Shown here piece by piece: positions 1 through 10,276 of a stretch of 64,000 nucleotides of DNA (its first letter is position 1; every line of letters begins with the position of its first letter). A program made the position numbers and the translations under genes. The notes beneath the pieces are model-generated. The model had not been told where the DNA came from and did not search any database. It saw only the letters and a list, made by a program, of their open reading frames with translations. This DNA is from JAENVU01 sp038250905 (GTDB lineage: Bacteria; Actinomycetota; Acidimicrobiia; IMCC26256; JAENVU01): NCBI GenBank assembly GCA_038250905.1, contig JBBSBV010000011.1, forward strand, positions 1 through 64,000, written 5' to 3'.

Positions 1-2
1 TC

Positions 3-329
3 TCCACCCCGATCGGGAAGCGGCCGCTCGAGGAGATCGGCGGCAGTTCGGGCGAGCCGAGCACGACTCGCGGGCTTGCAATCGGTCCCGGTGGTGGTGA
101 AGGCAAAGGGCACAGCGGCGTGGTGAGAAGCCCAGTCGAGGTCGAGCTGCGACACCTGGACGCCGCGTCGATCAGCGGCTCAGTCATCGAAGGCCTTGCG
201 CACCCCGGCGAAGCCAGCGTGATGTTCATCGCCGATGACTACCAACTCGAACATGTGGTCCGCGAGCTTGGCCACGCGATCGTCGACGCGCAGCGCGAGG
301 TGTGGCTCGTCACCCCTGAACCGAAATGA
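3..329 (+). CDS. Hypothetical protein, C-terminal part (runs off left edge)
   Basis: The reading frame is open from the first bases of the window to a TGA at 327-329, so the start lies outside. A Gly/Ser-rich stretch is followed by a compact C-terminal region ending in VWLVTPEPK. The stop overlaps the next gene's ATG (ATGA), so the two are probably co-transcribed and translationally coupled. I do not recognise the family. The region around EHVVRELGHAIVDAQREV looks like an amphipathic helix. No function is proposed. Confidence 0.6.
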   Translation, partial: STPIGKRPLEEIGGSSGEPSTTRGLAIGPGGGEGKGHSGVVRSPVEVELRHLDAASISGSVIEGLAHPGEASVMFIADDYQLEHVVRELGHAIVDAQREVWLVTPEPK

Positions 330-1528
330 GCGGCGACGGTTCGAGCTCAGCATCGTTTGGCGGACTTCTCACCAAGATCAAGGCATGGTTTCACCCGCCG
401 ACACCGCAGCCCGCGCCGGGTGCGAAACCACCGGCTCCGGCCGCTGCGCCACCGGCGCAGCCCGCAACGGCGGCGGCTCCGGCGACCGACGATGGATACG
501 AAGCCGACAAGGCACGCCTGCGCGCATTGTCCACCTGGATAGTGGGCGTCTTCGGTGCGATCGCCACGATCATGGTCGCTGGTTCTCAACTGACTGATCT
601 CGGGACGCTCGACTCGACGACTCAAGCGTCGCTGTTCGGTTGGCATCAGACCCGCTTTGAGTTTGCGGTCATCGGACTGGGCGTCATGTTGGGCGGAGCC
701 GCAACCGCGATCACCCTGGCAGTCTGGGTGCAGATCACGAGCACCCTGAGCCTCGCCGAACTTGCCCGCTTCCCCACCAAACCCGAACAGCGCATCTTGG
801 CTTGGCGTGTCCGCGCCCGAGTCCGTCGCACCATTGAACGCGACCTCAAGACCCGTGGCGTCGAAAAGACCGGGACGGAGCGCCTGACGACGGTGATCAA
901 GGGGTGGCACGACGCTCGTGTCCTCGAACACGCCACCCGCGACGCCGCGGTAGCGCTCGAACGTGAACTGACCCGACTCCGGAACCCCTTGCCGATCGCA
1001 GGCCGTTGCACTGGTGCGCGACCTCGCGACGCTGACCTCGTCGATTGGCTCGACGGGCCCGCGCTTGTCCGGCGTGCCGAGGACTTGGCAGCAAGTGCCA
1101 ACGTCAAGGACCTCACTGAAACTCAGGCCACTGCCCTGAAAGCCTTTCACCACCAACTCGACAAGAACTACGAACACGCCAGCAACGAAACCAGGAACCG
1201 CTACGAACTCGTACAGCGGATCATCGAAGACGCGTCGTACTTCAGGATGCGGTTCTCGTTCGGCATGGTGCTCAAGTACATCGTCGCTGCGGCCATCGCT
1301 AGCGGAGTCGGGATCTGTCTCTTCGCCTGGTCGACGCATCCACCGAAAACCGATCAACGTAAGCCCACGGTTCTCGTCGTGCCCGCCAGCACGATCAAGG
1401 CGGCACATAGCTATCTCGGGAAAGACTGTGACCCGGCCACTCTCAAGATCACGACACTTGGCGATCCCAAACTGATCGCGATCAGCGCAACGTCCAACGA
1501 CCCCGCGAGGCAATGTGTTTTGAAGTAG
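326..1528 (+). CDS. Hypothetical membrane protein with Pro/Ala-rich N-terminus
   Basis: A 400-aa protein. Residues 24-55 are a low-complexity Pro/Ala linker. Hydrophobic segments lie at about 70-89 and 113-136, and a third at about 318-336, leaving a long charged middle domain (140-315) rich in Arg and Glu that is probably cytoplasmic and helical. A short C-terminal domain (about 340-400) has two Cys (GKDCD, RQCV) that could pair outside the cell. The ATG overlaps the stop of the upstream gene. The family is not recognised. A membrane-anchored partner of the upstream protein is an inference from coupling only. Confidence 0.7.
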   Translation: MSGDGSSSASFGGLLTKIKAWFHPPTPQPAPGAKPPAPAAAPPAQPATAAAPATDDGYEADKARLRALSTWIVGVFGAIATIMVAGSQLTDLGTLDSTTQASLFGWHQTRFEFAVIGLGVMLGGAATAITLAVWVQITSTLSLAELARFPTKPEQRILAWRVRARVRRTIERDLKTRGVEKTGTERLTTVIKGWHDARVLEHATRDAAVALERELTRLRNPLPIAGRCTGARPRDADLVDWLDGPALVRRAEDLAASANVKDLTETQATALKAFHHQLDKNYEHASNETRNRYELVQRIIEDASYFRMRFSFGMVLKYIVAAAIASGVGICLFAWSTHPPKTDQRKPTVLVVPASTIKAAHSYLGKDCDPATLKITTLGDPKLIAISATSNDPARQCVLK

Positions 1529-1763
1529 CACACGAACGAAGCGCGGAACTAGCGGCGTGCCCAACGCGCCGATCGTCTCGGAGCGTTTCCAGATCGTTCC
1601 GCTGCCTTGTTCGTCGCCGTTGATGGCTGCCTGCCGTGCGTCCCCCAGGGAGACGCTCTGCGATGCGTCTACGCACGCGCAGGCTGCTCGGGACGTTGTA
1701 CGGCATGTGACCCGCGGATGCAACCGTCGATTTGGCGGGCACCGATTGCGGATTCATAGCGGC

Positions 1764-1799
1764 GAGGTCCTGTCCTCAGGCAGGTGAGGACAGGACCTC
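1764..1799. terminator. Perfect 15-bp hairpin between convergent genes
   Basis: The arms 1764-1778 and 1785-1799 are exact reverse complements, with a 6-nt loop GGCAGG. The hairpin sits between the end of the membrane-protein gene (1528) and the end of the converging PLD gene (1882), where a bidirectional terminator is expected. There is no T-tract on either side. The rest of 1529-1881 holds no convincing gene. Confidence 0.6.
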
Positions 1800-1881
1800 C
1801 AGCCACTTGTTGCCCGACAAGCGGACAACAACTCGACGACGCGCCCTGCCCGCCCGTCGCCGTAAACCATTGGAGCCGGCG

Positions 1882-3564
1882 CTAAGTGTTGGCTTCGACG
1901 TTGGTGCTGAAGAGTTCGCGTACCAGGGACTTGCGGTTCCCGGGAGCGAAGTAGGGCGTCTGCCAGGCGGAGGTTTCGTCGAGGAAGCTGGTGGTGGTCG
2001 TGGGTCCGTTGGCTGCCGTGAGTTCGGCGGCCCAGTAGCGGGCGTAGAAGTGTTGGAAGATGCGAGCGTATTCGGAGATGTAGACGTCGGCGACGTCGGT
2101 GTCGCCGTTGATGATCAGCATGTTCTCGTCGTTGTTGCTCGTCGAGTCGGGCGAGAAGTTCGCCGAGCCGGTGATGACGGTCGGATCGGCGCTCAGCGGG
2201 TCAACGAGCAGGATCTTGGTGTGGATGTATTTCACCCAACTATTGAACCCGGTCAGTGACTCCGTGGCCCAGGTGGCGAGCTCGTCGGGTCCGCCGACCG
2301 CGCCGACCGCGATCAGGACCTGAGGGCGTGCACCCCACTGGGCTTGGTTGTTGTCGGCCTTGTCGAGGAGCACGTAGTGCAGGGCGGTACCGGTGTCGGC
2401 GTTCAGCGGTGTCTCGAAGTCGGTGGACATCCCGAACGGCAAGGTGATGTGGGAGACGACCTGCGCGTCGGCGAAACGCTTGGCGTACCAGGCGAGTGGC
2501 GCGTTGCCGTGACGGGGACTGAACAACGTGTGGATCGCCGGCGACGCGGTGAGCGTTGCGGGATCGAAGGGACTGTGCGGTCTGACCCAGTCTCGCAGCG
2601 TCGGGACATCGGGATCACCTTGAAGCTCTGTCCAGTACTCGAGGTACTGGGCGGCGACGGCCGGGTCGCGTACGGCGTGGCCGACATTGGAGTGCCCGAA
2701 GATGCCTCCTTCGCTGATATTTGTTGACCCGGTCCACACTGCGACCGGATCGAGGCCGGCGGCGGTCTTGCGGCAAAGGACGATGAACTTGTTGTGGGCA
2801 ATGGTCGCGTTGGTACGGGCAGTGACCATCGATGCCGGTAGCCCGGCTTTCTTTACGGCTTCATCGTTGACCGGACCTTGGGCGTCGTTGACCGAGTGAT
2901 AGACGACATGCACATCGGCGCCGTTGTCGTGTGCGGTCTTAAACGCGGCGAGCACATCAGTCTGGGTGAACTCGTAGACCGCAGCACGTAACGCCCACTG
3001 GTTCGAGTCGGCCTGGCCGATGAACCCGACGATCACTTCCAACAGGCCCCGCGACAGCCATGCCAGCGCTGCAGCATCCTTCGGTGGGGGGAGCTGGTCG
3101 GGTGGCGCACCGAACTTCGCCACGTAGGCCTGACTGGCCGCGACACCACGGTTGAAATAGACGCCGTGGGTTCCGGTGTTTGGGTCTTGGGCGGTGACGT
3201 CGACGGTCACTTCGACACCGGGCTTAGTAGTCAGGTTCTTGGCGGTTCCGTACCGGGGGACGATCCGGTAGGTGTAGTGATGACCGGGTTCGAGGGTGTA
3301 GTCCCCCCAATAGAACGATTGCACCGGATGATCGAACGTCGAGTACTTCTGCGACGCGACCGGCTGCGGGACGACCGACGCGAACGTCTTGAAACTCGAC
3401 AACCAGTACTGCTCCAGCGGCACAGCATCGTGATCGATGCGATGGATTGCGAATCCCAAGCAGTCCTGCCGCCGAGCTGCGTCGAGATCGAAGCCGAAGA
3501 ACGCCGCTCGCGTGCCCACGATCGCCTGAACCGTCACACCGCCTTGCACAACTTTCCTGCGCAT
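1882..3564 (-). CDS. Phospholipase D-like domain protein
   Basis: About 560 aa. Two PLD half-sites are visible: AHNKFIVL with a following GSTNIS, and YIHTKILLVD with GSANFS. The second matches HxK(x4)D exactly; the first lacks the Asp at the usual spacing. PLD-superfamily enzymes cleave phosphodiester bonds in lipids or nucleic acids through paired His residues. The ATG at 3564 (MRRKVVQGG) has GGAAGG upstream and is preferred over the longer frame beginning at 3651. No obvious signal peptide. It is divergent from the RHS gene. The substrate cannot be told from sequence. Confidence 0.8.
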   Translation of the reverse strand: MRRKVVQGGVTVQAIVGTRAAFFGFDLDAARRQDCLGFAIHRIDHDAVPLEQYWLSSFKTFASVVPQPVASQKYSTFDHPVQSFYWGDYTLEPGHHYTYRIVPRYGTAKNLTTKPGVEVTVDVTAQDPNTGTHGVYFNRGVAASQAYVAKFGAPPDQLPPPKDAAALAWLSRGLLEVIVGFIGQADSNQWALRAAVYEFTQTDVLAAFKTAHDNGADVHVVYHSVNDAQGPVNDEAVKKAGLPASMVTARTNATIAHNKFIVLCRKTAAGLDPVAVWTGSTNISEGGIFGHSNVGHAVRDPAVAAQYLEYWTELQGDPDVPTLRDWVRPHSPFDPATLTASPAIHTLFSPRHGNAPLAWYAKRFADAQVVSHITLPFGMSTDFETPLNADTGTALHYVLLDKADNNQAQWGARPQVLIAVGAVGGPDELATWATESLTGFNSWVKYIHTKILLVDPLSADPTVITGSANFSPDSTSNNDENMLIINGDTDVADVYISEYARIFQHFYARYWAAELTAANGPTTTTSFLDETSAWQTPYFAPGNRKSLVRELFSTNVEANT

Positions 3565-3770
3565 GTCGTACCTGCCTTCCGTGCGCGTACCTGCTTGCCG
3601 CGACTCTTGCACGCGCGAGAACCGATTGCACGCGAGACCTCGTCTACCCAAGACGCGTCTTGCGATGACGCGATGCTCACCGGAAGTTTTTGTTGACGTG
3701 ACGCTCGAACCCGACGAGTGTGGCGCTTACTTGCGCTCCGGGCTGGGGCCGAATGAGACAAGGCGGAGCC

Positions 3771-6700
3771 ATGGCGGGGATTGGTCGGCGGTTTGGTGTT
3801 TCGTTCGCGCTGGTCGCGATCGCGACGGCGGGGTTGTCAGGGGTAACGGCACCGGTGTCGTCGGCAGCAGCGACCGCTGGTGATCAGGCGAAGGCGTGCT
3901 CGGCACGTCCGCCGGTCGATCCACCGTTGTGGGAACAGTCTTTGCCGACGGCAGATGTAGCGTCTGCGTCCGATTCGTCGGACCCGCGGTGTGTGCATGA
4001 GACCAAGCGGTTGGCGAACGCGGTGGTGTGGCGGAACCCGGATGGGAGTTTGACGGCTCGCGGGTACTCCTCGCCGGTCAACTATCAGACGCCGGATGGT
4101 GCGTGGCGAGGGATCGACACGAGGTTGGTCGACGACGGGAAGGGTTCCCTGGTCAATAAGGCCGGGCCGTTCGGGGCGCGATTCGCTCAGGATGGTGCGG
4201 CAGATTCCCTGGTCACCGTCGATGACCACGGGGCGTCGTTATCACTCCGGTTCGAGGGTGCGTTGGGCAAGGACGGCACGATCGCGAAGCCACAAGCGAG
4301 CCACGGAGTCATCTCGGGCGACGGGACCGACACCGTCACCTACCCAGACTCGTTGGCAAACACCGACTTGCAGTACCAACTGCTGCCGACAGCGCTGAAA
4401 GAAGCGATCGTGTTGCAACAGCCGTTGGCCGACGGACTAACTCCGCAGTTCTCGTTCACTGCGGCGCTGAAGGTTTTGAAGGCCGACACTGCCGACGACG
4501 GCACGATCCGGTTCGTGAACACGGACACCGGGAAGACTGTGTTCACGGTCCCGTCGGGTGTGGCGACGGATAGTTCCGGGAATGCCGACAAGGGGACAAC
4601 GTCTGCGTCGGCTCCGGTGTCGGTCACGTTGGTGAACGGTGCGAGCGCCGATCTAGCGACGTTGGTGGTGTCGGTCGACAGCAAGTGGTTGAACGATCCG
4701 AGCCGGGTGTTCCCCGTAACGATCGACCCGACACTCGACAACACCACGGGCGGAAACATCACCGCCGACGCCTATGTGGCGGACACGTCGTCGACGACGA
4801 CGTTCGATGGTGCCAGCCAGTACGACAGTGGCACGAGCCACTACTGGGACCGGGCCGGAACGACGGGCGGTACTACCTACAACTCGTACCAGGCGTTGCC
4901 ATCGTTCGCGTTCATGCGGAACCAGAAGGTCGTGTCAGCGACGTGGAACGGATATGCGTATTCGATCGGTGGCGGGACGTCAGTCGCGTTGACGTTGAAG
5001 CCGGCCAGTGCAGCGTGGAGCGTGGGTGGTACGACGCCAGTGACGTGGAGCAACCAGCCCGCGCTACGGACCAATAGTGCGACGGCGACGTATACGGCAG
5101 GGTCACAGTGGAAATCGGCGTCGATCACATCGTGGGTGACGAGCTGGGCGAAGGACCCGGCGTCGGGTGGTTGGGCTGAGGACGGGATACGTCTATCTGC
5201 GCCGACGACGAAAGTCGTGAACATTGCCGCCCAGGAAGCCCCGGCCGCGCAGCAGCCCTATGTGGATGTCGTCTACGACGCCTACCCGACCATGTCGAAC
5301 TACACAGCGGGTGGGAAGTTCACAGCGGGGACCATCAACTCTTCGACTCCGGCATTGCAGGTACAGATCGATGACAGCGACTCTGGCGTCGACGGGCAGC
5401 AGCTCACGGGAAATTTCGAACTGTGGAACTCGACCCACACCACCCAGCTGCAAACGGGGACCGGCTCAATTGTGCAGTCCGGCCAAGCCAGCGGCTGGAC
5501 CCCGACCACCCTCACGGACGGCACCTACACGTGGCGGGCCAAAGCCACCGATGGCGTGGTGACCACCGCGGCGTGGTCGGCTTGGCAAACCTTGAAGGTA
5601 GATACCGTCGTACCCGCAACACCAAGTATCTGCACCATGTGGGGATACACCACCAACACCTGGACCCCCGCTGGCTCCAAGCTCGTCGTCATCAATGAGT
5701 CTCCCACCTCCGATGCGTACCAGTTCCTGTGGGGCCTCGACGTCGGCAACTCGCCCACCACCCTGGCACTACCGAGCGGCGGCACAGCCAGCGCCTTGAC
5801 GGTTCCGAGCGCCGGATGGCACGACCTCGCGTGCCAAACCGTCGACAGTGCCGGAAACGTCTCCACGGTTGCGCACTTCACATTCGGGAGCGGCGACGGA
5901 GGTTTCACGCAACCCGCGACCGACTTCGACACGCAGAAGAACGTTCCGGTCGAAGTCATCTCCAGGGCCGCGTATGACGGCATCACGCTGCAGTGGCGAC
6001 ATGCCGAAGCCAGCGCATGGACCACGATCCCCGTCACGGATGTCACCTACCAGTCGACCGGCACAGCCGTGAGTGCGTGGCCCGTCACTGCGACGCCCGG
6101 ATCACCGTCCACAACCTTCCCGAACTTGATTTGGAATGCCACTGCCACCTCCGGCATCGATGGACCGTTGCAGCTAAGGATCAAGTTCTACACGGGCGCG
6201 ACCTTCCAGGCCGACTCACCCGACAGCGACGCGCCGAACATCAAGCTGGACCAGGCTGCCTTTGGTGCCGGCTACGCCTCCGTGCCAGCTGGCCCGGGTC
6301 AAGTCAACCTCCTGACTGGTAATCTCGAACTTACGTCCGGTGACGTGTCGCTCGCCGGAGGGGGGGTATCGCGCACCTTTCAATCGCGTGACCCGAACAT
6401 TGGCGGGCTGTTCGGTCCCGGCTGGTCTTCCAGTATCACGAGCGGTACTGCCAAGTTTCGATCGTTGACCGACAACGGGGACAATGCAGTCGTTACATCC
6501 GCTGATGGTTCACTGACATCGTTTCGGAAACAGCCGGACGGGTCCTACCTGACGGAGCCTGGCAACACCTTTCTCACCCTAACAAGTACTAGTCCGACGG
6601 CTTTTACGCTGAGCGTTCTCGCTTTTGAGACCTACACATTTACGCATATTGCGGGCAGTCCGGCCGGGTTCTATGAAGTGTCAGCCGTCGATGATGCCAG

Positions 6701-9700
6701 TGGCACCGGAGCCTGGGCGGTTTCGTGGGCGGTTTCATCCGGCGTCACACGACCCACTCGGATCGTCGGTCCGGCACCTCCATCGGTTTCGTGCGCGAGC
6801 CCTTTGACTACACGAGGCTGTCAGACTCTCGAATTTGATTATGGGGCGACGACCGCTGCGACCTCAATCTGCGGATCACCATTGGGCGACGTGGCTGGCC
6901 AACTGAGAACGGTCCATTACACGGCTTGGGATCCCGACCTCAGCACCCCAGCAATGCACACCGTCGATGTCGCGACCTACTGTTATAACACCACGAGTAC
7001 TAGGTTAGTCGCCGAATGGGATCCGCGAATTACTCCCGGACTTAAGACGGTCTATGCCTACGATTCGGACGGCCATGTCAGCTCGATCACGCCGCCCGGT
7101 TTGAACGCCGTGAGTTTCGTGTACGCACCGATTGGCTTGGAACCCGCCTCTACCGGCCGATTGAGCACTGTTTCGCGAGTTATGCCCGTGGGTGCGACCC
7201 CAACGAATACGAACGCGATCGCTACCTACCGGTATCAGATCCCTCTGACGACTGCGGCTGGCGGTCCGTACGACCTTGATTCAACTAGCACCGCAGCCTG
7301 GGCCCAACACGACAACCCTGTCGACGCGACCGCGATCTATCCTGCAGATCAGACACCGTCGGGCACCCCTCCGAGCAGCTACACGGGCGCCACAGTGCTA
7401 TATATGAATCTGGAAGGCCAGACGGTGAATGTCGCGTCAGCCGGGGGCTATATCGCGACGAGCGAACATGATGCGATCGGCAACGAGATCCGAACCCTGA
7501 CGCCCGCGAATCGTGCTCTCGCTCTGGCAACCGGGTCGAGCGCGGCCGACCATGCCAGCCAGGCGCGCCTTATCGACAAGCTGACAGTCTTCGACCCTGA
7601 CGGGTGGAACATCACCGACACCTACGGTCCGGCACACCTTGTGGATCTCCCCGACGGGTCCCGCCGTGTGGCCCGGGCGCACGGACACTCAGTTTATGAC
7701 GAGGCGGCGCCAGGGGGTGCCCATTATGGGTTGGTCACGACTCAGACCGAGTCGGCCGCACCGATCGATGGCAGTTCCGAGCAAGACATTCGCACCACCA
7801 GCAACGCCTACGCGATCGGCGCCGACAACGCCGGCTGGACCCTCGGCACACCGCTGCAGGTCACCGTAGACCCTGGCACGGGCACTCATTTGAATTTGAC
7901 GACTACGACCAAGTACGACACTGCGACCGGTCTGATGACCGCAAGGATCCTGCCCGCCAACCCCAGCGGCGGTGATGCGCACGAGACGCAGTTCATTTAC
8001 TACACGGCCGGGACGAATAGCGCTGACAGCGCCTGTGGGAACCACCCCGAATGGGCAACGTTGGCATGCAAGACGTTGCCATCCGCCCAGCCTGGCACCT
8101 CCGGATTGCCAAATCTGCACACGACGCAGATGACGAAGTACTCAATGTACGGCGCGGCGGAAGAGACCATTGACACGAATGGATCAGACAGTCGCACAAG
8201 CACGATCACCTACGACGGCGCCGGCCGTGCCCTCACCCAGTCGGTGGTGGCGACTGTCGGAACTGCAATCCCGACCTCGACCAACGCATATGACGCTACG
8301 ACGGGAATGCCGACTACAACATCGGACGGCACCCGGACGATCACGCGCACCTACAACGCTGTCGGGTCGATGTCGACGTACCAGGATGCGGATGGCAACA
8401 CTTCGTCTACCACCTACGACCTATTGGGCCGCCCGTCTACTCAAAATGACGGGAAGGCCACCACCACCTACACATACGACGATGTCAACGGCGAGCATCG
8501 CGGTCTGCTGACCACAATTAGCGATAGCCAAGTGGGCGTATTTACTGCGCAGTACGACGCTGACGGGAGCGTGAATCTAGAGACGTTCCCGGGGGGGAAA
8601 TTTTGGCGGGCCACGGGTCGGAATGAAGCGGGCCAAGTGCAAACCCTTGCCTATTTCGACTGCTTATGTGGTTCGAACCACTGGCCGGTCCTGAGTGCCA
8701 GCTACGACATCCATGGCCAACAGACCCAGTCTTCCCAAGGCCTTGAAAACTTTGCCTATACATACGATCCGGCCGGCCGTCTCACCCACACGAATGACAC
8801 CTTCCTCTTCGGATGCGGTACCCGAGCCTACGGGTTCGACGCCGACACGAATCGGACAAGCCTTGGCAAGGCCAGTGGGACACTTTTCAGCGGGCCATGC
8901 CCGCCGTCTGCTGCACCCACAACTACGAATTCGACCTATGACGCAGCAGATCGCGCCACAACAAGCGGCTACGGCTATGACGCGTTTGGCCGGACGACGA
9001 CAGTGCCGGCTGCAGACAGTCCCAGCGGAAATACTACAACGCTAGGCTATTATGCGAGTGATACTAACCACACGATCACGGCTCTTGGAACAACTGTCAC
9101 ATATAATCTTGGTCCGAATCACCAGATTAGAACCTGGAGTTCAAGTGCGGATGGACAGACTCGGACCAATCACTTCGTGGCCGATGGCGACTCACCTTCA
9201 TGGACTACTGAGAACAGCGCTGGCACGATCTGGACTCGACATGTTTTGGGATTTGGCGGGCTAGGCGCAGACGTCGATCAAAGTGGAACTATTGCCCTTA
9301 GGCTAGCGAATATTCATGGTGATATCTTTAGTTCGGTTCCCACGAGTGAGACAGATTGGGTGGCGGGAATCAACGCCGGAACTAGCACCTGGAGCGGAAC
9401 CGACGAATACGGAGTGGCGGAATCCGGAGGAACCAGTGTCGGAACCCGCTACGACTTTGAGGGATCCCATCAACGTTCACGTGACACGAATAGTGGAATG
9501 CACGTGATGGGGGTGCGCGTCTTCGACTCAACGTCGGGAAGGTTTCTTCAAAATGATCCTGTCATAGGCGGCGGGAGTAATTCGTATGATTACACGGCCG
9601 GGGATCCAGTCGGACGCGAGGACCTCTCCGGCGAATGCTGGCATATTCGTCCGACCTGGGGTTACGTAACTGGCACGATCTATACCAACCGTTGTACCAC

Positions 9701-10004
9701 CAAGACGTTGAAGGGTTTCGGAACAACTGAGTTCGCGTTTCTTACCGGAGCGTTGGCCCTAGCCATTACTCATCCAAGTGTGGCCGCTGACCTTGGGATC
9801 AGCGCTATTATCAACTGGGAAATCGCGGCGTTGGCTTTCTGGATCGGCGTATACTCATGGGTCGTCGGCTACCAAGCGGCCAACGCGTACAATCGCGGGG
9901 GATGTATCAAGTTTAAACTCGCGCCGTTTGATCCACTAAATCTATGGAGTTTCGGGATTGATACCAGTCAGTACTACGACCCCCCGGGTGGTGACTGTAA
10001 ATGA
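3771..10004 (+). CDS. Giant secreted RHS/YD-repeat protein with variable C-terminal tip
   Basis: About 2,077 aa. The N-terminus is a signal peptide (hydrophobic run FALVAIATAGLSGV, then Ala-rich SSAAA). A DNRLRE-like region spans roughly residues 320-510, followed by Ig/Fn3-like repeats. A DUF6531-like start of the RHS shell (NLLTGNLELTSGDV) lies near 845. YD repeats (YDLLGRPST, YDPAGRLTH, YDAFGRTTT) run to about 1760, and the RHS core ends with GRFLQNDPV near 1935. After DPVGREDLSGE the protein switches to an unrelated tip of about 120 aa with two hydrophobic segments. This is polymorphic-toxin architecture. ATG 3771 follows AGGCGGAG; an in-frame ATG at 3753 is possible. The last kilobase is noticeably less GC-rich than the 5' half, suggesting tip replacement. 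The tip's toxicity is inferred. Confidence 0.85.
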   Translation: MAGIGRRFGVSFALVAIATAGLSGVTAPVSSAAATAGDQAKACSARPPVDPPLWEQSLPTADVASASDSSDPRCVHETKRLANAVVWRNPDGSLTARGYSSPVNYQTPDGAWRGIDTRLVDDGKGSLVNKAGPFGARFAQDGAADSLVTVDDHGASLSLRFEGALGKDGTIAKPQASHGVISGDGTDTVTYPDSLANTDLQYQLLPTALKEAIVLQQPLADGLTPQFSFTAALKVLKADTADDGTIRFVNTDTGKTVFTVPSGVATDSSGNADKGTTSASAPVSVTLVNGASADLATLVVSVDSKWLNDPSRVFPVTIDPTLDNTTGGNITADAYVADTSSTTTFDGASQYDSGTSHYWDRAGTTGGTTYNSYQALPSFAFMRNQKVVSATWNGYAYSIGGGTSVALTLKPASAAWSVGGTTPVTWSNQPALRTNSATATYTAGSQWKSASITSWVTSWAKDPASGGWAEDGIRLSAPTTKVVNIAAQEAPAAQQPYVDVVYDAYPTMSNYTAGGKFTAGTINSSTPALQVQIDDSDSGVDGQQLTGNFELWNSTHTTQLQTGTGSIVQSGQASGWTPTTLTDGTYTWRAKATDGVVTTAAWSAWQTLKVDTVVPATPSICTMWGYTTNTWTPAGSKLVVINESPTSDAYQFLWGLDVGNSPTTLALPSGGTASALTVPSAGWHDLACQTVDSAGNVSTVAHFTFGSGDGGFTQPATDFDTQKNVPVEVISRAAYDGITLQWRHAEASAWTTIPVTDVTYQSTGTAVSAWPVTATPGSPSTTFPNLIWNATATSGIDGPLQLRIKFYTGATFQADSPDSDAPNIKLDQAAFGAGYASVPAGPGQVNLLTGNLELTSGDVSLAGGGVSRTFQSRDPNIGGLFGPGWSSSITSGTAKFRSLTDNGDNAVVTSADGSLTSFRKQPDGSYLTEPGNTFLTLTSTSPTAFTLSVLAFETYTFTHIAGSPAGFYEVSAVDDASGTGAWAVSWAVSSGVTRPTRIVGPAPPSVSCASPLTTRGCQTLEFDYGATTAATSICGSPLGDVAGQLRTVHYTAWDPDLSTPAMHTVDVATYCYNTTSTRLVAEWDPRITPGLKTVYAYDSDGHVSSITPPGLNAVSFVYAPIGLEPASTGRLSTVSRVMPVGATPTNTNAIATYRYQIPLTTAAGGPYDLDSTSTAAWAQHDNPVDATAIYPADQTPSGTPPSSYTGATVLYMNLEGQTVNVASAGGYIATSEHDAIGNEIRTLTPANRALALATGSSAADHASQARLIDKLTVFDPDGWNITDTYGPAHLVDLPDGSRRVARAHGHSVYDEAAPGGAHYGLVTTQTESAAPIDGSSEQDIRTTSNAYAIGADNAGWTLGTPLQVTVDPGTGTHLNLTTTTKYDTATGLMTARILPANPSGGDAHETQFIYYTAGTNSADSACGNHPEWATLACKTLPSAQPGTSGLPNLHTTQMTKYSMYGAAEETIDTNGSDSRTSTITYDGAGRALTQSVVATVGTAIPTSTNAYDATTGMPTTTSDGTRTITRTYNAVGSMSTYQDADGNTSSTTYDLLGRPSTQNDGKATTTYTYDDVNGEHRGLLTTISDSQVGVFTAQYDADGSVNLETFPGGKFWRATGRNEAGQVQTLAYFDCLCGSNHWPVLSASYDIHGQQTQSSQGLENFAYTYDPAGRLTHTNDTFLFGCGTRAYGFDADTNRTSLGKASGTLFSGPCPPSAAPTTTNSTYDAADRATTSGYGYDAFGRTTTVPAADSPSGNTTTLGYYASDTNHTITALGTTVTYNLGPNHQIRTWSSSADGQTRTNHFVADGDSPSWTTENSAGTIWTRHVLGFGGLGADVDQSGTIALRLANIHGDIFSSVPTSETDWVAGINAGTSTWSGTDEYGVAESGGTSVGTRYDFEGSHQRSRDTNSGMHVMGVRVFDSTSGRFLQNDPVIGGGSNSYDYTAGDPVGREDLSGECWHIRPTWGYVTGTIYTNRCTTKTLKGFGTTEFAFLTGALALAITHPSVAADLGISAIINWEIAALAFWIGVYSWVVGYQAANAYNRGGCIKFKLAPFDPLNLWSFGIDTSQYYDPPGGDCK

Positions 10005-10027
10005 TCATCGACAGCTGGCTCTAAGGT

Positions 10028-10276
10028 ATGGTCTGGCTCTTTGCGTCATATAATTTAGTTGTCCCCGCTACACTTGCCGTCCTGTCTCGCAAGGAGCCGC
10101 CACGAACCGCGGCGTTTTGGGCTGTCTGGATAATCTTCGTGGGTTCTGTTCTCGTTTCGTACTTCATTTTGAGTCGGTTCGAAGTTATGCTTGCGCTGGG
10201 CGCTTTTGTTGTTGGACAAGGTATTGCCTTACTGATCCGCGGTTTCCTCCTTCACCACAAAGTGGCTGACGGCTGA
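10028..10276 (+). CDS. Small three-helix membrane protein, candidate immunity protein
   Basis: 82 aa starting 23 bp after the RHS stop. Three hydrophobic stretches (about residues 2-20, 29-48 and 52-74) leave only short basic or acidic loops, so it should be an integral membrane protein. A weak AAGG precedes the ATG. Position directly downstream of a polymorphic RHS gene whose tip is itself hydrophobic, with similarly reduced GC, is what an immunity gene for a membrane-acting toxin would look like. No family is recognised, and the immunity role is purely contextual. Confidence 0.55.
   Translation: MVWLFASYNLVVPATLAVLSRKEPPRTAAFWAVWIIFVGSVLVSYFILSRFEVMLALGAFVVGQGIALLIRGFLLHHKVADG

Noticed and set aside
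347..1723. Long minus-strand open frame
   Set aside because: Shadow of the + strand membrane protein gene; its peptide has no domain-like segments and the + frame has a coupled start.
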